Origin: Murimonas intestini
GTDB lineage: Bacteria; Bacillota; Clostridia; Lachnospirales; Lachnospiraceae
Assembly (NCBI RefSeq): GCF_024622195.1
Contig: NZ_JANKBI010000007.1
Location: 158,405-222,404, forward strand
Direction of reading: 5' to 3'
Length of the DNA stretch: 64,000 nt
Shown: positions 8,206 through 17,630 of the stretch, in pieces
Position numbering within the stretch: the first letter of the stretch is position 1
Layout of the letters: each line of letters opens with the position of its first letter
Translations under genes and position numbers: made by a program
Notes under the pieces: generated by a model
What the model saw: only the letters and a program-made list of their open reading frames with translations
Database searches by the model: none
Told to the model about the DNA's origin: nothing

Positions 8206-9177
8206 TTATACCGTCCCTGCTTCCCTGCGGACTGCCCTCTTTCTTCTGTATTCCGCGATATTGCCTGCATTTCCCGAGATCCCCAGAACAGCCAGGAGGA
8301 ATACTCCCAATACGATATTCTGCAGATTATCAGTCAGCCCTAATGCGATAAATCCGTTAAAAATGATGGATATCGTAAGCTCCCCTATAAAGATCATCAG
8401 CGGCATATTGTCCACCAGCTTTAACAGCTGCATTCCGATCAGTACACCCATCATAGGCTTGAACACCATGGACATACTCACCATGCCGATAGCTACTGTC
8501 ACCTGGCCTGAATAGCAGCTCTGTACTACCGCGCCAAAGGCACAGAAAATACCACTGAGCGCAAATGCCGTAAACTTTAATTTGCCAGTATTCACACCCA
8601 TATTCTTCAGCATCACTTCGTCGTTCCCGCAGGCCATGATCCTGCATCCTGTACTTGTCTTATACTGGATAAAATAATAGATAAGAGAAGCAATGATTAT
8701 AATGATCAGATTTTTTGGCCATTCTCCAAATGCTGCTATCTCATTGCTGATCTTCACCGCACCTGTCAGTCCGCCGATCTCCGCCAGCTTATATGAGACT
8801 ACTTCCATGACAAGTACCACGCCCATAGACACCACCATGGAAGGGATACGAAGGAGCCTGTATAAAAATGCAATGATGATCCCGCCCACAAACGCGCCTG
8901 CAATACAGCCAATAAGGAAACCCGCAAGGCCAAACCACTGAGCCATCAGCGCGCCGACTGCAGAACCCAGGATCACCCGCGCCCCTGCGCTGAAGTCCAT
9001 GAGACCGCAAAGCATCACCAGAGCCATTGCAAGTCCCAGTATGGTCGGGATAATACTCTGGCTTATGACAATCTGGAGCGTATGTATTCCGAACCCTTCA
9101 CATATCAGGGAAAAGAATAAAAACAACAAAACCGGGAGGGCAAATATTCCCACACTGCTGATTGCTTTTTTCTTCAT
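8206..9177 (-). CDS. CUT2 sugar ABC transporter permease
   Basis: A 323-residue inner-membrane permease of the RbsC/XylH family with about eight to ten hydrophobic helices and the conserved cytoplasmic region around GNDEVMLKNMGVNTGKLK, which contacts the ATPase. It is the second permease of this operon; the first is at 10518-11459, so the pore is probably a heterodimer. A ribosome site (AAAGGAAAT) precedes the ATG. The order ATPase, permease, binding protein, permease, GH78 on one strand with short gaps indicates co-transcription. Confidence 0.88.
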   Translation of the reverse strand: MKKKAISSVGIFALPVLLFLFFSLICEGFGIHTLQIVISQSIIPTILGLAMALVMLCGLMDFSAGARVILGSAVGALMAQWFGLAGFLIGCIAGAFVGGIIIAFLYRLLRIPSMVVSMGVVLVMEVVSYKLAEIGGLTGAVKISNEIAAFGEWPKNLIIIIIASLIYYFIQYKTSTGCRIMACGNDEVMLKNMGVNTGKLKFTAFALSGIFCAFGAVVQSCYSGQVTVAIGMVSMSMVFKPMMGVLIGMQLLKLVDNMPLMIFIGELTISIIFNGFIALGLTDNLQNIVLGVFLLAVLGISGNAGNIAEYRRKRAVRREAGTV

Positions 9178-9191
9178 AATATTTCCTTTCC

Positions 9192-9215
9192 GCCCGGGAC
9201 ATTACTGTCCCGGGC
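9192..9215. other. Stem-loop directly after the CUT2 binding-protein gene
   Basis: Perfect 10-bp GC-rich arms GCCCGGGACA (9192-9201) and TGTCCCGGGC (9206-9215) with a TTAC loop, placed between the binding-protein stop and the next permease. On the minus strand no T tract follows, so it more likely protects the upstream mRNA from 3' decay, raising binding-protein levels over permease. Confidence 0.6.
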
Positions 9216-9221
9216 CTGTTT

Positions 9222-10508
9222 TTATAATTCGTAGTTGTCCAGTACAGACTGGAGCCCGCTTTCATCCAATTGGGGATTGTTCCACCTTAACAGGTCTTTA
9301 ATTTCCTTCTCATCAAAAAATGTGTATTCATTATTGCTGCTGGCCTCTTCATATACTTTGGCCTCCTCTGCATTTGACACTACTGCCATTGCAATGAAAT
9401 TGCTGCTCTTCCCTTCTTTTTCTCCGCTGATGGGGTATCCCTGGATCGCATTTACCATTTTGATCGCACAGATGTAAGTATCCAGAGCAAAGCTTGGTGT
9501 TCCTATAGAGTAGGTCAGCGTACCTGATTCAAACAGATCCGTGATCCCGTCAGGATGATCCACACACACTACCTGTACACCTTTACGCCCAGAGTCCTGT
9601 ACTGCTTTTACTGTAATCTCCTGCACACCTGTCACTGTAGTTCCCACGCAGAAAACTGCATCCAGTTCAGCATTTGCAGACAGGAAGCTTTCCACGGCAT
9701 TTGTCACATCTGATGCCTGTGTCAGCCCTCTCGCCTCGCCCACGATCTCAATCCCATACTCTTCACACGCTTTTGCAAGCCCTGCCTCCCTGGCCTCACC
9801 TGTGGTGTCACCCTTAATTGTGGTAATGATGGCTATCTTTTTAGCTCCCTGCTTACCAAGATATTCACCCACAAGACGCCCTGTCTCTTCTTCATCCTCG
9901 TAACAGTTTCCCACATAATATGGTGAATTTTCACACATTTCTCTTATCTCTTCATCCTCAATTGTCCTCATAGAAATGGCCCAGTACACCTCAGCTTCCT
10001 CACAGAGGGAGCAGACAGTAGGAAGTACAGAGTCTGAAGGCGGCACGAACATAAGCCCGTCAACACCTGCAGCGATCTCGCTCTCTACAAAATTCATGGT
10101 CCCGTCCGCATCAAAGGTTGATTGATTGTAGACAAAAGTAGCATTCCCGGCAGGGCCTAAGATGTTGTTCATATTATAAGACATCTGATTCTGAAAGGTC
10201 ATTCCTGTATCTGCCATAGGGATAGCGATCGTGATCTCCTTTAAATCCACATCTGCCGCTGGTTCATCTGCCTTGGCCCCATCTCCTGCATCCGCTGTCT
10301 TTTCTGTCTCAGCGCTGTCTTTCGTATCTGCTGCCTTTTCTGCCTCACTGGCCTCCGTACCGCCTTCTGCGACAGACTCTGAGTTTTCCTTTGCTGCCTT
10401 TTCTGTGGTTTTCTCTGTCTTTGACTGGCTCCCGGAACTGCATCCGGCCAGCTGGCTTACAGCCACTGCCCCTGCTAATAATACTGCTGTTAACCTTTTC
10501 ATTTTCAA
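9222..10508 (-). CDS. CUT2 sugar-binding lipoprotein
   Basis: A 428-residue substrate-binding protein of the RbsB/Peripla_BP_4 (LacI-like) type. The signal peptide ends in lipobox LAGC with Cys at residue 23, so it is membrane-tethered outside the cell. Residues about 27-93 form a Glu/Ala/Lys/Asp-rich flexible linker; the binding fold starts at ITIAIPMADTG. The phrase VVCVDHPDGITDLFESG near residue 310 matches the second lobe of this family. It delivers substrate to the permeases at 8206 and 10518, energised by the ATPase at 11472. The rhamnosidase in the same operon makes a rhamnoside or rhamnose ligand likely, but this is inferred from context. Confidence 0.88.
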   Translation of the reverse strand: MKMKRLTAVLLAGAVAVSQLAGCSSGSQSKTEKTTEKAAKENSESVAEGGTEASEAEKAADTKDSAETEKTADAGDGAKADEPAADVDLKEITIAIPMADTGMTFQNQMSYNMNNILGPAGNATFVYNQSTFDADGTMNFVESEIAAGVDGLMFVPPSDSVLPTVCSLCEEAEVYWAISMRTIEDEEIREMCENSPYYVGNCYEDEEETGRLVGEYLGKQGAKKIAIITTIKGDTTGEAREAGLAKACEEYGIEIVGEARGLTQASDVTNAVESFLSANAELDAVFCVGTTVTGVQEITVKAVQDSGRKGVQVVCVDHPDGITDLFESGTLTYSIGTPSFALDTYICAIKMVNAIQGYPISGEKEGKSSNFIAMAVVSNAEEAKVYEEASSNNEYTFFDEKEIKDLLRWNNPQLDESGLQSVLDNYEL

Positions 10509-10517
10509 ATCCTCCTT

Positions 10518-11459
10518 TTATTTAATAACCTTCATGTTTTTACGGTCGAATGAAATAGATATGGCTATGAGGAAGATCAAGCCCTTCACTAACTGCTGTG
10601 TGTTTACATTGTACCCCATGATCGTCATCCCTGACGTCAAAAATGCCATAGTCAGGCTTCCAATGATGACTCCGCGGAATTTTGTGGTAGGGCCGCCTGA
10701 CATGGGCAGTCCTCCAAGAAGGGCTGCATTTAATACATTCATCATCAATGTACTCCCTGTCTGGCTGCTGGCCGTCCCGGTCCTGATCAGGCTGATAAAT
10801 CCCAGCAGGCCCGCAATAGCCCCCATTGTAAGGAAACCGCACATCTTGTATCTGCCTACATTTATCCCGGTCTGTCTGGCCGCCTCCTCACAGGAGCCGA
10901 TCAGCTTGCAGGTCTTGCCGTACACGCAGTGTTCAAATGCCATATAGCCCACTGCCAGTCCTCCTGCCAGTATCACCAGCTTCAGAGGAAGGGTGAACCA
11001 CTTCAGCATGGAAAGCGGCGCCTGCTGTATGCTGTTATTGAGTACGATCAGTACAAGACCGTTGAAAATAAACTGGCCTGCAAGAGTTGTAATAAAAGCA
11101 TCCACATGGGCTTTTACATGTATCAGCCCAAGCACTCCTGATAATATCATTCCGGTAAGTATAGCAGCCGGTATCGCCAGGAGTGGATTGATCTTTGCAG
11201 CCAGGCAGGCCGCTGCACAGCTTACCGCCATATTGGCGCCTATTGAAAAATCCAGAATACCCATGGCAAACATAAAAGCGTACCCTGTAGCCCCGATAAT
11301 AATGTACAGGCCGTCATTTAAGACTGCCTTCAGGTTCTTCCCGGTAAAAAGGCGTCCCCCTGTTGATACTTCAAAGAAAATCAGAACAGCTATCAGACCC
11401 AGAAATGGAAAAATGGTCTGGAAATCTGTTTTTTTAAGTTTCTGCAATATTTTAGACAA
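10518..11459 (-). CDS. CUT2 sugar ABC transporter permease
   Basis: A 313-residue RbsC-like permease with roughly nine transmembrane stretches and the EAARQTGINVGRYK segment typical of the family's ATPase-contact loop. It sits nine bases after nothing but a short gap ahead of the binding-protein gene and twelve bases behind the ATPase gene, so translation is likely coupled. It differs clearly in sequence from the permease at 8206-9177, which points to a heterodimeric channel. Confidence 0.88.
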   Translation of the reverse strand: MSKILQKLKKTDFQTIFPFLGLIAVLIFFEVSTGGRLFTGKNLKAVLNDGLYIIIGATGYAFMFAMGILDFSIGANMAVSCAAACLAAKINPLLAIPAAILTGMILSGVLGLIHVKAHVDAFITTLAGQFIFNGLVLIVLNNSIQQAPLSMLKWFTLPLKLVILAGGLAVGYMAFEHCVYGKTCKLIGSCEEAARQTGINVGRYKMCGFLTMGAIAGLLGFISLIRTGTASSQTGSTLMMNVLNAALLGGLPMSGGPTTKFRGVIIGSLTMAFLTSGMTIMGYNVNTQQLVKGLIFLIAISISFDRKNMKVIK

Positions 11460-11471
11460 TTTTCCCGCCTC

Positions 11472-12971
11472 CTACACCATATAATCTATCAGTAAGGTTT
11501 CTGTCAGCCCATCTTCCCGCTTAAATTCACCGCTGATACGTCCGTCTTTAAGTATGATAGTCCTGTCGCTCATCCCTATGACCTCAGGCAGTTCCTCTGA
11601 GATCAGGATAATACTTTTGCCCTGGCTCCGGAGTTCTTCCATCAGGGCATAGATATTTGACTTGACGCCAATATCGATACCTCTTGTGGGGCAGTCCAGA
11701 ATAAAAATATCAGCTCCGAAGCCCAGCCACTTTGCAAGCGCCACCTTCTGTTTATTTCCGCCTGACAGTTCCATAACATACTGATACAGCCCCTGCATCT
11801 TTATTTCCAGTTCGCCGGCCCATCTGTCCACAAACGCATCCTGTGCTTTTGGCCATAGAAACGGACCCTGGCTCAATTTATTGTAAGAAGCGCAGCAGAT
11901 ATTGTCCCGGATACTGGAAGCCACCATAAGCGACTCCTGATCCCTGTTCTTAGAAATATAAGCAATCTTCCTTCCCATAGCATCTCTTGGGCTGGCGATG
12001 ATACTGCCGTCCCCCGCCAGCACCCGGCCCAGGTCCGGTTCTATATTGCCGAATGCCACACTGCCCAGGATATGCATTCCACAGTCCGCCAGCCCGCCGA
12101 AGCCAAGTATTTCACCTTTGTGGAGTTCAAATGTAATATCCTTAAGTTCCCTGGCACTGACATGATCCATAGAGAGTACGACCTCTTTATTCTTGCTCGA
12201 TTCGCAGTCGCTGCGGTAATAATTTTCTGCCACTTCTCTGCCTACCATCAGCTTTCTGATCATGCCGGCGTCAAACTTTTCTTTTTCAAGGGTATCTATG
12301 TATACTCCATCCCTGAGTATGGTCAGTGTGTCGCATATTTCCATCAGCTCATCGATATCATGTGAAATAAAAATAACAGATTTCCCTTCCTTTTTCATCT
12401 TTTTCATGATCTCATACAGGATATCTCTGCCATTTCTGCTGAGTGCTGTCGTTGTCTCGTCTACGATCAGGATCTTAGGCTTCATGTACATGGCCCTGGC
12501 TACTTCCACTAATTTCCTGTCCTCAAAATTCAGCGCCCCCAGCGGCATTGAGGCCCTGATATAATCTGCGCCTACCGCGTCCAATGCCTCCTGTGCCGCC
12601 CTGTTCATAGCCCGGTTATCCAGAATCCCTTTTTTACAGAAAAGGTTCTCCTTCCCCACAAATATGTTTTTGGCTACTGTAAGCGCGTCAAAGGTCCCTT
12701 TTTCCTGTAATATCATGCAGATGCCTTTTTCATTAGCCTCCATGGTATCAGACGGTTCATAAGGCTGACCCTCCAGATACATCTTTCCCGAATCTGCCGG
12801 CTGTATGGCTGCGACAATAGAAGTCAGAGTCGATTTCCCTGAACCATTCTCCCCGATCAGACCCAGAATCTGGCCCCTTCTCAGTTCAATGCCGACACCC
12901 TTCAGCGCTTTTGTTATGCCAAAGCTTTTATACATTTCTTCTGTCTTTAATAAAAGCCCCTGCTCTCCCAA
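11472..12971 (-). CDS. CUT2 sugar ABC transporter ATP-binding protein
   Basis: A 499-residue tandem ATPase of the RbsA/XylG/MglA family that energises sugar import. The first domain has Walker A GENGSGKST (about residues 40-48) and Walker B ILIVDETTT (about 168). The second domain has a degenerate Walker A (GGLADCGMH) but intact LSGGNKQK and LDCPTRGID motifs, which is normal for this family. It is the first gene of a five-gene minus-strand operon ending in GH78. The start faces the divergent YesN regulator across about 190 bases containing an inverted-repeat operator. Confidence 0.92.
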   Translation of the reverse strand: MGEQGLLLKTEEMYKSFGITKALKGVGIELRRGQILGLIGENGSGKSTLTSIVAAIQPADSGKMYLEGQPYEPSDTMEANEKGICMILQEKGTFDALTVAKNIFVGKENLFCKKGILDNRAMNRAAQEALDAVGADYIRASMPLGALNFEDRKLVEVARAMYMKPKILIVDETTTALSRNGRDILYEIMKKMKKEGKSVIFISHDIDELMEICDTLTILRDGVYIDTLEKEKFDAGMIRKLMVGREVAENYYRSDCESSKNKEVVLSMDHVSARELKDITFELHKGEILGFGGLADCGMHILGSVAFGNIEPDLGRVLAGDGSIIASPRDAMGRKIAYISKNRDQESLMVASSIRDNICCASYNKLSQGPFLWPKAQDAFVDRWAGELEIKMQGLYQYVMELSGGNKQKVALAKWLGFGADIFILDCPTRGIDIGVKSNIYALMEELRSQGKSIILISEELPEVIGMSDRTIILKDGRISGEFKREDGLTETLLIDYMV

Positions 12972-13023
12972 ATATATTCCTCCTTTCCTGTAGCTCCCAT
13001 CATTGTTTTGCTCTTGTCTCAGA

Positions 13024-13078
13024 TTCTAACAAAACATTTTTTTAAATCCTATACAGCAATTCCTCTATTTTGTTAGAA
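13024..13078. promoter_or_regulatory. Inverted-repeat operator between the CUT2 operon and the YesN gene
   Basis: Perfect 11-bp arms TTCTAACAAAA (13024-13034) and TTTTGTTAGAA (13068-13078), 44 bp apart centre to centre, or about four helical turns. The site lies between the divergent ATPase and response-regulator genes. It is a good candidate binding site for the YesN-type regulator encoded alongside. Confidence 0.6.
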
Positions 13079-13103
13079 ATCCCAATGTCTTTCTGTAGGA
13101 GCG

Positions 13104-13132
13104 TTGATTTTTCAGATAATGTTTACTATACT
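13104..13132 (+). promoter_or_regulatory. Promoter for the YesN/YesM pair
   Basis: TTGATT at 13104-13109, a 17-bp spacer and TATACT at 13127-13132, about 30 bases upstream of the start at 13162 and next to the inverted-repeat operator. Confidence 0.65.
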
Positions 13133-13161
13133 TTCTTTAATACGATAAGGGAGGAATATGG

Positions 13162-14736
13162 ATGGAACCTATATCCGTGATAATTGCAGATGATGACAGG
13201 CTTGTGCTGCAGGACTTAAAGCAGCTGGTAGATTGGAAACAGCTTGGATTCTGTATTGCCGCCACCGCTAAAAATGGGGAGCAGGCTCTTAAATACGTTA
13301 AAAAATACCAGCCCGGCCTTCTGATTACAGATATCATTATGCCCGGCATGTCCGGCCTGGAACTGATCCTGAAAGTCCGCGAGGCCTCACCTGATATACA
13401 GATCATGATCATTTCTTCCTATGATGAATTCGATTATGCAAAAAAAGCTATCAAGCTCGGGGTTTCCGACTACATCTTGAAAAATGAAATCACCGCTGCT
13501 TCTTTTACTGAAAAGCTCATTGCTCTGGCTGCCTCCATACGCGAATCTTCAAAAATCAATGGGGCTGTCCTGTCCCAGGAGCTGAATGCATATTTTGCAG
13601 GTTCTGCTGAATCGGAGCTTAACAGTACGGGATTCGATGCAGTATCTGCTGCTGCACCCGATACTGCATTTGATGCTGCATCCGGAAATTTGAAATACCT
13701 TGAAAAGGAGAGGTATTATTTCTTTATACTGGGACAGTCCACGCCCTTTTTGCTGGATGTAACACGCTCCAATGAATTGTTTACTTCATCTGTAAACTAT
13801 CTGATATCACTGACACGGCAGATTGACAGCTTTCCCATCTCTCTTGTCTTTACGAATGAAAAATTTGTACTTTTAGGTATCCGTATAGAAAGCTCCAGCA
13901 CAGAGCGCAGTTTTTTGCTGTCATCTATAAGCCGCCGCATCTTCACCCTGATAAACGGTCGCAGCCCCAGGCCATGTATGCTGGTGTATACAGGATGCCG
14001 CCAGACGATCCGGGAATTCAGGAAACTGTATACACAGGTTCTTCCCATACTCCGGTTTTATTCTATGTTCTGTCCGGGACAGCCCGTTCCCATAGAAGAA
14101 CTGAAACAGAAACACTGTATACAGGCGGGCAGGCAGTTTCCTTTTCAGCATTTAGATTCCTCCCCTGACAATCTGGAGAAAAATATTATGGAAATAAAGA
14201 CATTTCTGGTCTCCTGCAATGATGCTCTTGACCTGCCTTCTATTATGAACTTTTATATTGGTTTCTGCAGACACATGGAAACTTTAAGGGAATGCAGTCT
14301 TGATTTTCTAGATCCGAATTATTTTATTTCATTTGAAGATATGCTCAAGTGGATTTTTAATACTTATGAGAAATGCCTGGTTGCTTTACGTGACGGTAAG
14401 TCCGCCCGTTATTCGCTCCCTGTAAAAAATTCTATAGATTATATGGAAAAGAACTATTCAGATTACACATTGAACGCAGAAATGATCTCAGAACATGCTG
14501 CCCTCAGCTCCGGCAGGCTAGGCGTCCTCTTCAAGCAAGAGACTCAACAGACGATCAATGAATACCTGACACATCTGAGGATCAGCCACGCTATCTGGCT
14601 CCTGGCCAACACAAACCTCAAGATATATGAAATATCTGAAAAATGCGGCTACAGGTCTTCCCAGTATTTCAGCCAGGTCTTTTACCAGCATACAGGCAGA
14701 AGGCCCATCGATTACCGCAAACTGCCGTCAAAGTAG
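13162..14736 (+). CDS. AraC-type response regulator (YesN family)
   Basis: A 524-residue regulator. The N-terminal receiver domain (about 1-125) has the acidic pocket ADDD (residues 10-13), phosphoacceptor Asp57 in LLITDIIMPG and Lys near 106 (YILKNE). A long middle region of unclear fold (about 130-415) follows, and the C-terminal AraC/XylS double helix-turn-helix (about 425-522) ends with the GYRSSQYFSQVFYQHTGRRP signature. It is followed 23 bases later by its YesM kinase and diverges from the CUT2/GH78 operon, which it most likely activates when the cognate sugar is sensed. GGGAGG precedes the ATG. Confidence 0.92.
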   Translation: MEPISVIIADDDRLVLQDLKQLVDWKQLGFCIAATAKNGEQALKYVKKYQPGLLITDIIMPGMSGLELILKVREASPDIQIMIISSYDEFDYAKKAIKLGVSDYILKNEITAASFTEKLIALAASIRESSKINGAVLSQELNAYFAGSAESELNSTGFDAVSAAAPDTAFDAASGNLKYLEKERYYFFILGQSTPFLLDVTRSNELFTSSVNYLISLTRQIDSFPISLVFTNEKFVLLGIRIESSSTERSFLLSSISRRIFTLINGRSPRPCMLVYTGCRQTIREFRKLYTQVLPILRFYSMFCPGQPVPIEELKQKHCIQAGRQFPFQHLDSSPDNLEKNIMEIKTFLVSCNDALDLPSIMNFYIGFCRHMETLRECSLDFLDPNYFISFEDMLKWIFNTYEKCLVALRDGKSARYSLPVKNSIDYMEKNYSDYTLNAEMISEHAALSSGRLGVLFKQETQQTINEYLTHLRISHAIWLLANTNLKIYEISEKCGYRSSQYFSQVFYQHTGRRPIDYRKLPSK

Positions 14737-14759
14737 TATATGAAAGGAGACGCCCGGCT

Positions 14760-16550
14760 ATGCAGCACCCCCCTTCCCTCTTACGTTCTAAAATTGCAGC
14801 CCGCATCAGCAGGAAACTGGCATTCATCTATACTGCCATTTACCTTCTTCTGCTGCTTTCTCTTCTCGCTGTCCTGACTCCAATCCTTTACCGGGACGCA
14901 GTTAAGCGGGAAACACAGCTGCACTCTATTTTCACAGAAGAGTATGCCGCCTTACAGACACAGCTCTCAGAAAGTATGAACAGTTTAAGCAACGATTTCT
15001 TTCTGCTTCTGGATACATATGTAAAACTGCCTGACGATGCAAGCCGTGCCTTAATTGTACAGGCCCTTTCAAGCTACGCAGCTTCCTACCATAATTACGC
15101 AGCTGTTGGGGTAAGTCTTCCCTCCGGAGAGTATATTTCCTCTTTCTATTATACCAATATCCAGCAGAGAGAACTGCTTGACGGCAACGTCCATTACCAG
15201 AACCTTCTGTCTACCCACAGCAACAGCTATTATTCGCCTATTTATACCAGCAGGATCTACACGGAAAAAACCACCTATATGGATGCCAATTATGACGACC
15301 TGATATATTTTTCAAAAAATTATTCTTACGGCGTGAATACCTACACGCTGACTGTTTTTTATAAAATATCCGAGACCTTACAGAAAAACAATACATTGAA
15401 CGCCTCCTCTTTCAATAGCTACCTTATTCTGGATAAGTATGATGATGTGATCTATACGACTGACACTGCACTTTCAGAACCGCTCAGGAACTATCTCCTG
15501 GAGGATTCCTTTAAGTTCTCATCTTCTGTAGGCAGTTTCCGTTTTCAGAAAGGTCTTTGCTTTTATAAAAGCATTCCCGCCACCGGCTGGCGTGTCTTTT
15601 CGTATGTAAGTTTTACACGTATGCTGCAGGACCTTCTGCTCATCCTTGGACTTGTCACCGCCCTGTATCTGATCTCTCCGATCCTGTATAATATCTTTCT
15701 CGTCTCTGTTACAAAAAAACAGCTGGCGCCTCTTAAAAACCTGGCCGATACAATGGCCGCCTTTCACGCCGGGGAGGATATCCGTTCAGAAATAAATACG
15801 CGGGATGAAATAGAAGATCTAAGCAATGTATTTAATAAGATGGTTGTAGAGATCAACGCACAGGTCAAAGATATAGGCCTGAAAGAACATGAAAACTCTG
15901 TAGTCAACTATAAGCTGCTGGCAACCCAGATAGATCCCCACTTTATCTATAATACCATGAACATCATCAATATCATGGCCCGCCAGGGCAATACGTCTGC
16001 AATTGTAGAAATCAATACTGCCCTTGTCCGGATACTCAGGGAGCGCCTAAACAGCAAGCTCTCTATCCATGATACGGTTAAAAATGAATATGATACTATG
16101 ATCCAGTATGAGGTCATTATGAATTACCGCTACCAGCACCAGGTAGAAATCCACTATGATATCGATGATGCCCTTATGGACATGGAAATACCAAAGAACA
16201 TCCTTCAGCCTCTGGTTGAAAATGCTTTTTATCATGGTTTCGGTGATATGGACATTGTTCTGCATGGCCATATCGATATTATGATCTATGCCATCGAAGA
16301 AAATCTGATCATCGAGGTCAGTGACGACGGAAAGGGAATCTCCCCTGAACGCCTTTCCCAGGTCATGGAGCAGGATTACAGCATTTATAAGGATAAAAAG
16401 CCCCACATAGGAGTTAATAATATCCGCCAGCGTCTTAACTATATTTATCAGGGTAATTACCAGATGGAGATCCACAGTACAGAAGGCCTTGGGACCACGG
16501 TTATTATAACGATCCCAAAGCAAATGCCGGCGGAATTTACTTCCGCCTGA
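14760..16550 (+). CDS. Sensor histidine kinase (YesM family)
   Basis: A 596-residue membrane kinase partnering the regulator just upstream. One helix near residues 20-42 and a second near 290-315 flank an extracytoplasmic Cache-like sensor; a HAMP segment follows, then His in IDPHFIYNT at about residue 394, and a GHKL ATPase with PLVENAFYHG and SDDGKGIS. The longer open frame from 14643 overlaps the regulator gene; the ATG at 14760 with AAAGGAG ten bases ahead is the better start. It probably senses an extracellular rhamnoside or a ligand-loaded binding protein and phosphorylates the YesN partner. Confidence 0.92.
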   Translation: MQHPPSLLRSKIAARISRKLAFIYTAIYLLLLLSLLAVLTPILYRDAVKRETQLHSIFTEEYAALQTQLSESMNSLSNDFFLLLDTYVKLPDDASRALIVQALSSYAASYHNYAAVGVSLPSGEYISSFYYTNIQQRELLDGNVHYQNLLSTHSNSYYSPIYTSRIYTEKTTYMDANYDDLIYFSKNYSYGVNTYTLTVFYKISETLQKNNTLNASSFNSYLILDKYDDVIYTTDTALSEPLRNYLLEDSFKFSSSVGSFRFQKGLCFYKSIPATGWRVFSYVSFTRMLQDLLLILGLVTALYLISPILYNIFLVSVTKKQLAPLKNLADTMAAFHAGEDIRSEINTRDEIEDLSNVFNKMVVEINAQVKDIGLKEHENSVVNYKLLATQIDPHFIYNTMNIINIMARQGNTSAIVEINTALVRILRERLNSKLSIHDTVKNEYDTMIQYEVIMNYRYQHQVEIHYDIDDALMDMEIPKNILQPLVENAFYHGFGDMDIVLHGHIDIMIYAIEENLIIEVSDDGKGISPERLSQVMEQDYSIYKDKKPHIGVNNIRQRLNYIYQGNYQMEIHSTEGLGTTVIITIPKQMPAEFTSA

Positions 16551-16559
16551 CACCACTGT

Positions 16560-16918
16560 TCAAAATTCCGAGCTGAAATCCACATACCAGCGTTTCCTGT
16601 GGAAGTGTTCTCCCTCGTATTTGCGCAGGCCTAAACTGAATTTGAAGCTTTCTGTCCTTCTCAAAAGCTTGAGTACAATTTCATTTTTTCCTTTTAGCAA
16701 ACGGTGATGGATATTCCTTTCTTCTGCAGAACCTCCAGCCACAAAAGCTGTAAATCTAAATCATCATTCGGCAGATCTGTCCGGATCACCTCACTGTAAT
16801 GCTCATACGGAATCAGTTTTTTTATCCCTTCGACCGGCGCCCCCGCTGCCCCGCCCAGACATTTTCCTATCCAACCTCCAAGAACCTTGTCAAAATACTC
16901 CTGATATATCAGATTCAT
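16560..16918 (-). pseudogene. ADP-ribosylglycohydrolase family remnant with internal deletion
   Basis: The N-terminal 60 or so residues (start 16918) read GGWIGKCLGGAAGAPVEG and DLPNDDLDLQLLWLEVL, the hallmark beginning of ADP-ribosylglycohydrolase-like proteins, including the metal-binding region. The frame stops at 16694. A second minus-strand frame (16560-16742) resumes with a KGKNEIVLKLLRR... FSLGLRKYEGEHF tail that looks like the C-terminus of a larger protein. A complete family member would be several hundred residues long, so most of the gene has been lost, leaving the two ends joined out of frame. GGAG precedes the ATG. The tail assignment is less certain than the head. Confidence 0.7.
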
Positions 16919-17234
16919 AGTTAGCTCTCCTTCTTAATCGATTATGCACAGGTATTTGATACCTGATTTTACATGACACGCGCCTTACGTTCCGCCATAA
17001 TCAGTGCCATATTTTCCCGAAAAATAATTCATAAGCGCAATTGCCGATTTTGTAATAGGCTTGTGAATTCTGGATTTACTTCCCTCCATGCCTTTGCAGT
17101 AAATCTAAAAATTCTTTACTGCATCCGCAGATATAAAAACAAAGAATCATCAGAACCAGCAATTTACTGGAACTGGTGATTCTTAATTAAGAAGTTTTTT
17201 TACAGCCTCTCTTCATCAATGACTATTTGTTTTT
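16919..17234. other. 316-base intergenic region with a terminator
   Basis: On the minus strand this stretch has short in-frame pieces, for example ENMALIMAERKARVM ending in a stop near 16970, that look like decayed coding sequence, but none forms a supportable gene. The proximal part carries the terminator of the toxin-antitoxin pair. Confidence 0.5.
17136..17184 (-). terminator. Terminator of the HepT/MntA operon
   Basis: Arms AAGAATCA (17142-17149) and TGATTCTT (17177-17184) with an inner CCAG/CTGG pairing; on the minus strand the stem is followed by TTGTTTTTAT. It lies downstream of the toxin stop at 17235. Confidence 0.65.
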
Positions 17235-17630
17235 TTAGCGTTCCCATTCCTCTTCCGGTTGCACGGCTTCCTGCTCCATCATGCGGTGCATTTCAATAGT
17301 ATTGTTGCAGAACTTCAATAGCATCGGAATATCCTCCACCGCCGTTTCCCAAACACGATCAATGTCCATTGCACCATAATTGTGTGCAAACAAGTTACGC
17401 ATCCCCTTAATCGCTGGCCAATAAATGGTTGCTTTCGTCGCTTCCCGGAAGTCCTCCGGCAAGTGTCCTGTCAGCTCACCTATCTGGAGAAGACTCATAC
17501 AAATGGAGTTACGGAAATCTTTATCCATTTCAAAAACTGCTTTGTCTTTTCCGAACCGTTCAAGTGTTTCCTGCACATCAATACAGTAATGACGAATATG
17601 TTCTAAAATATCAGCTGTTTTTTTCTTCAT
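17235..17630 (-). CDS. hepT: HepT-type toxin (HEPN ribonuclease)
   Basis: A 131-residue, mostly helical HEPN protein. The catalytic motif R-x4-H-x-Y is present as RNLFAHNY at residues 78-85. In characterised HepT/MntA systems HepT is an RNase toxin silenced when MntA attaches AMP residues to the tyrosine of this motif. Here the tyrosine is Tyr85. The start overlaps the upstream antitoxin gene by 20 bases, so expression is coupled with antitoxin first. The C-terminal tail is acidic (QPEEEWER). The family call is confident; activity is not shown by sequence. Confidence 0.87.
   Translation of the reverse strand: MKKKTADILEHIRHYCIDVQETLERFGKDKAVFEMDKDFRNSICMSLLQIGELTGHLPEDFREATKATIYWPAIKGMRNLFAHNYGAMDIDRVWETAVEDIPMLLKFCNNTIEMHRMMEQEAVQPEEEWER

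Noticed and set aside
16973..17179. 68-codon plus-strand frame before hepT
   Set aside because: Runs through the toxin-antitoxin terminator and lacks a ribosome site or recognisable sequence.
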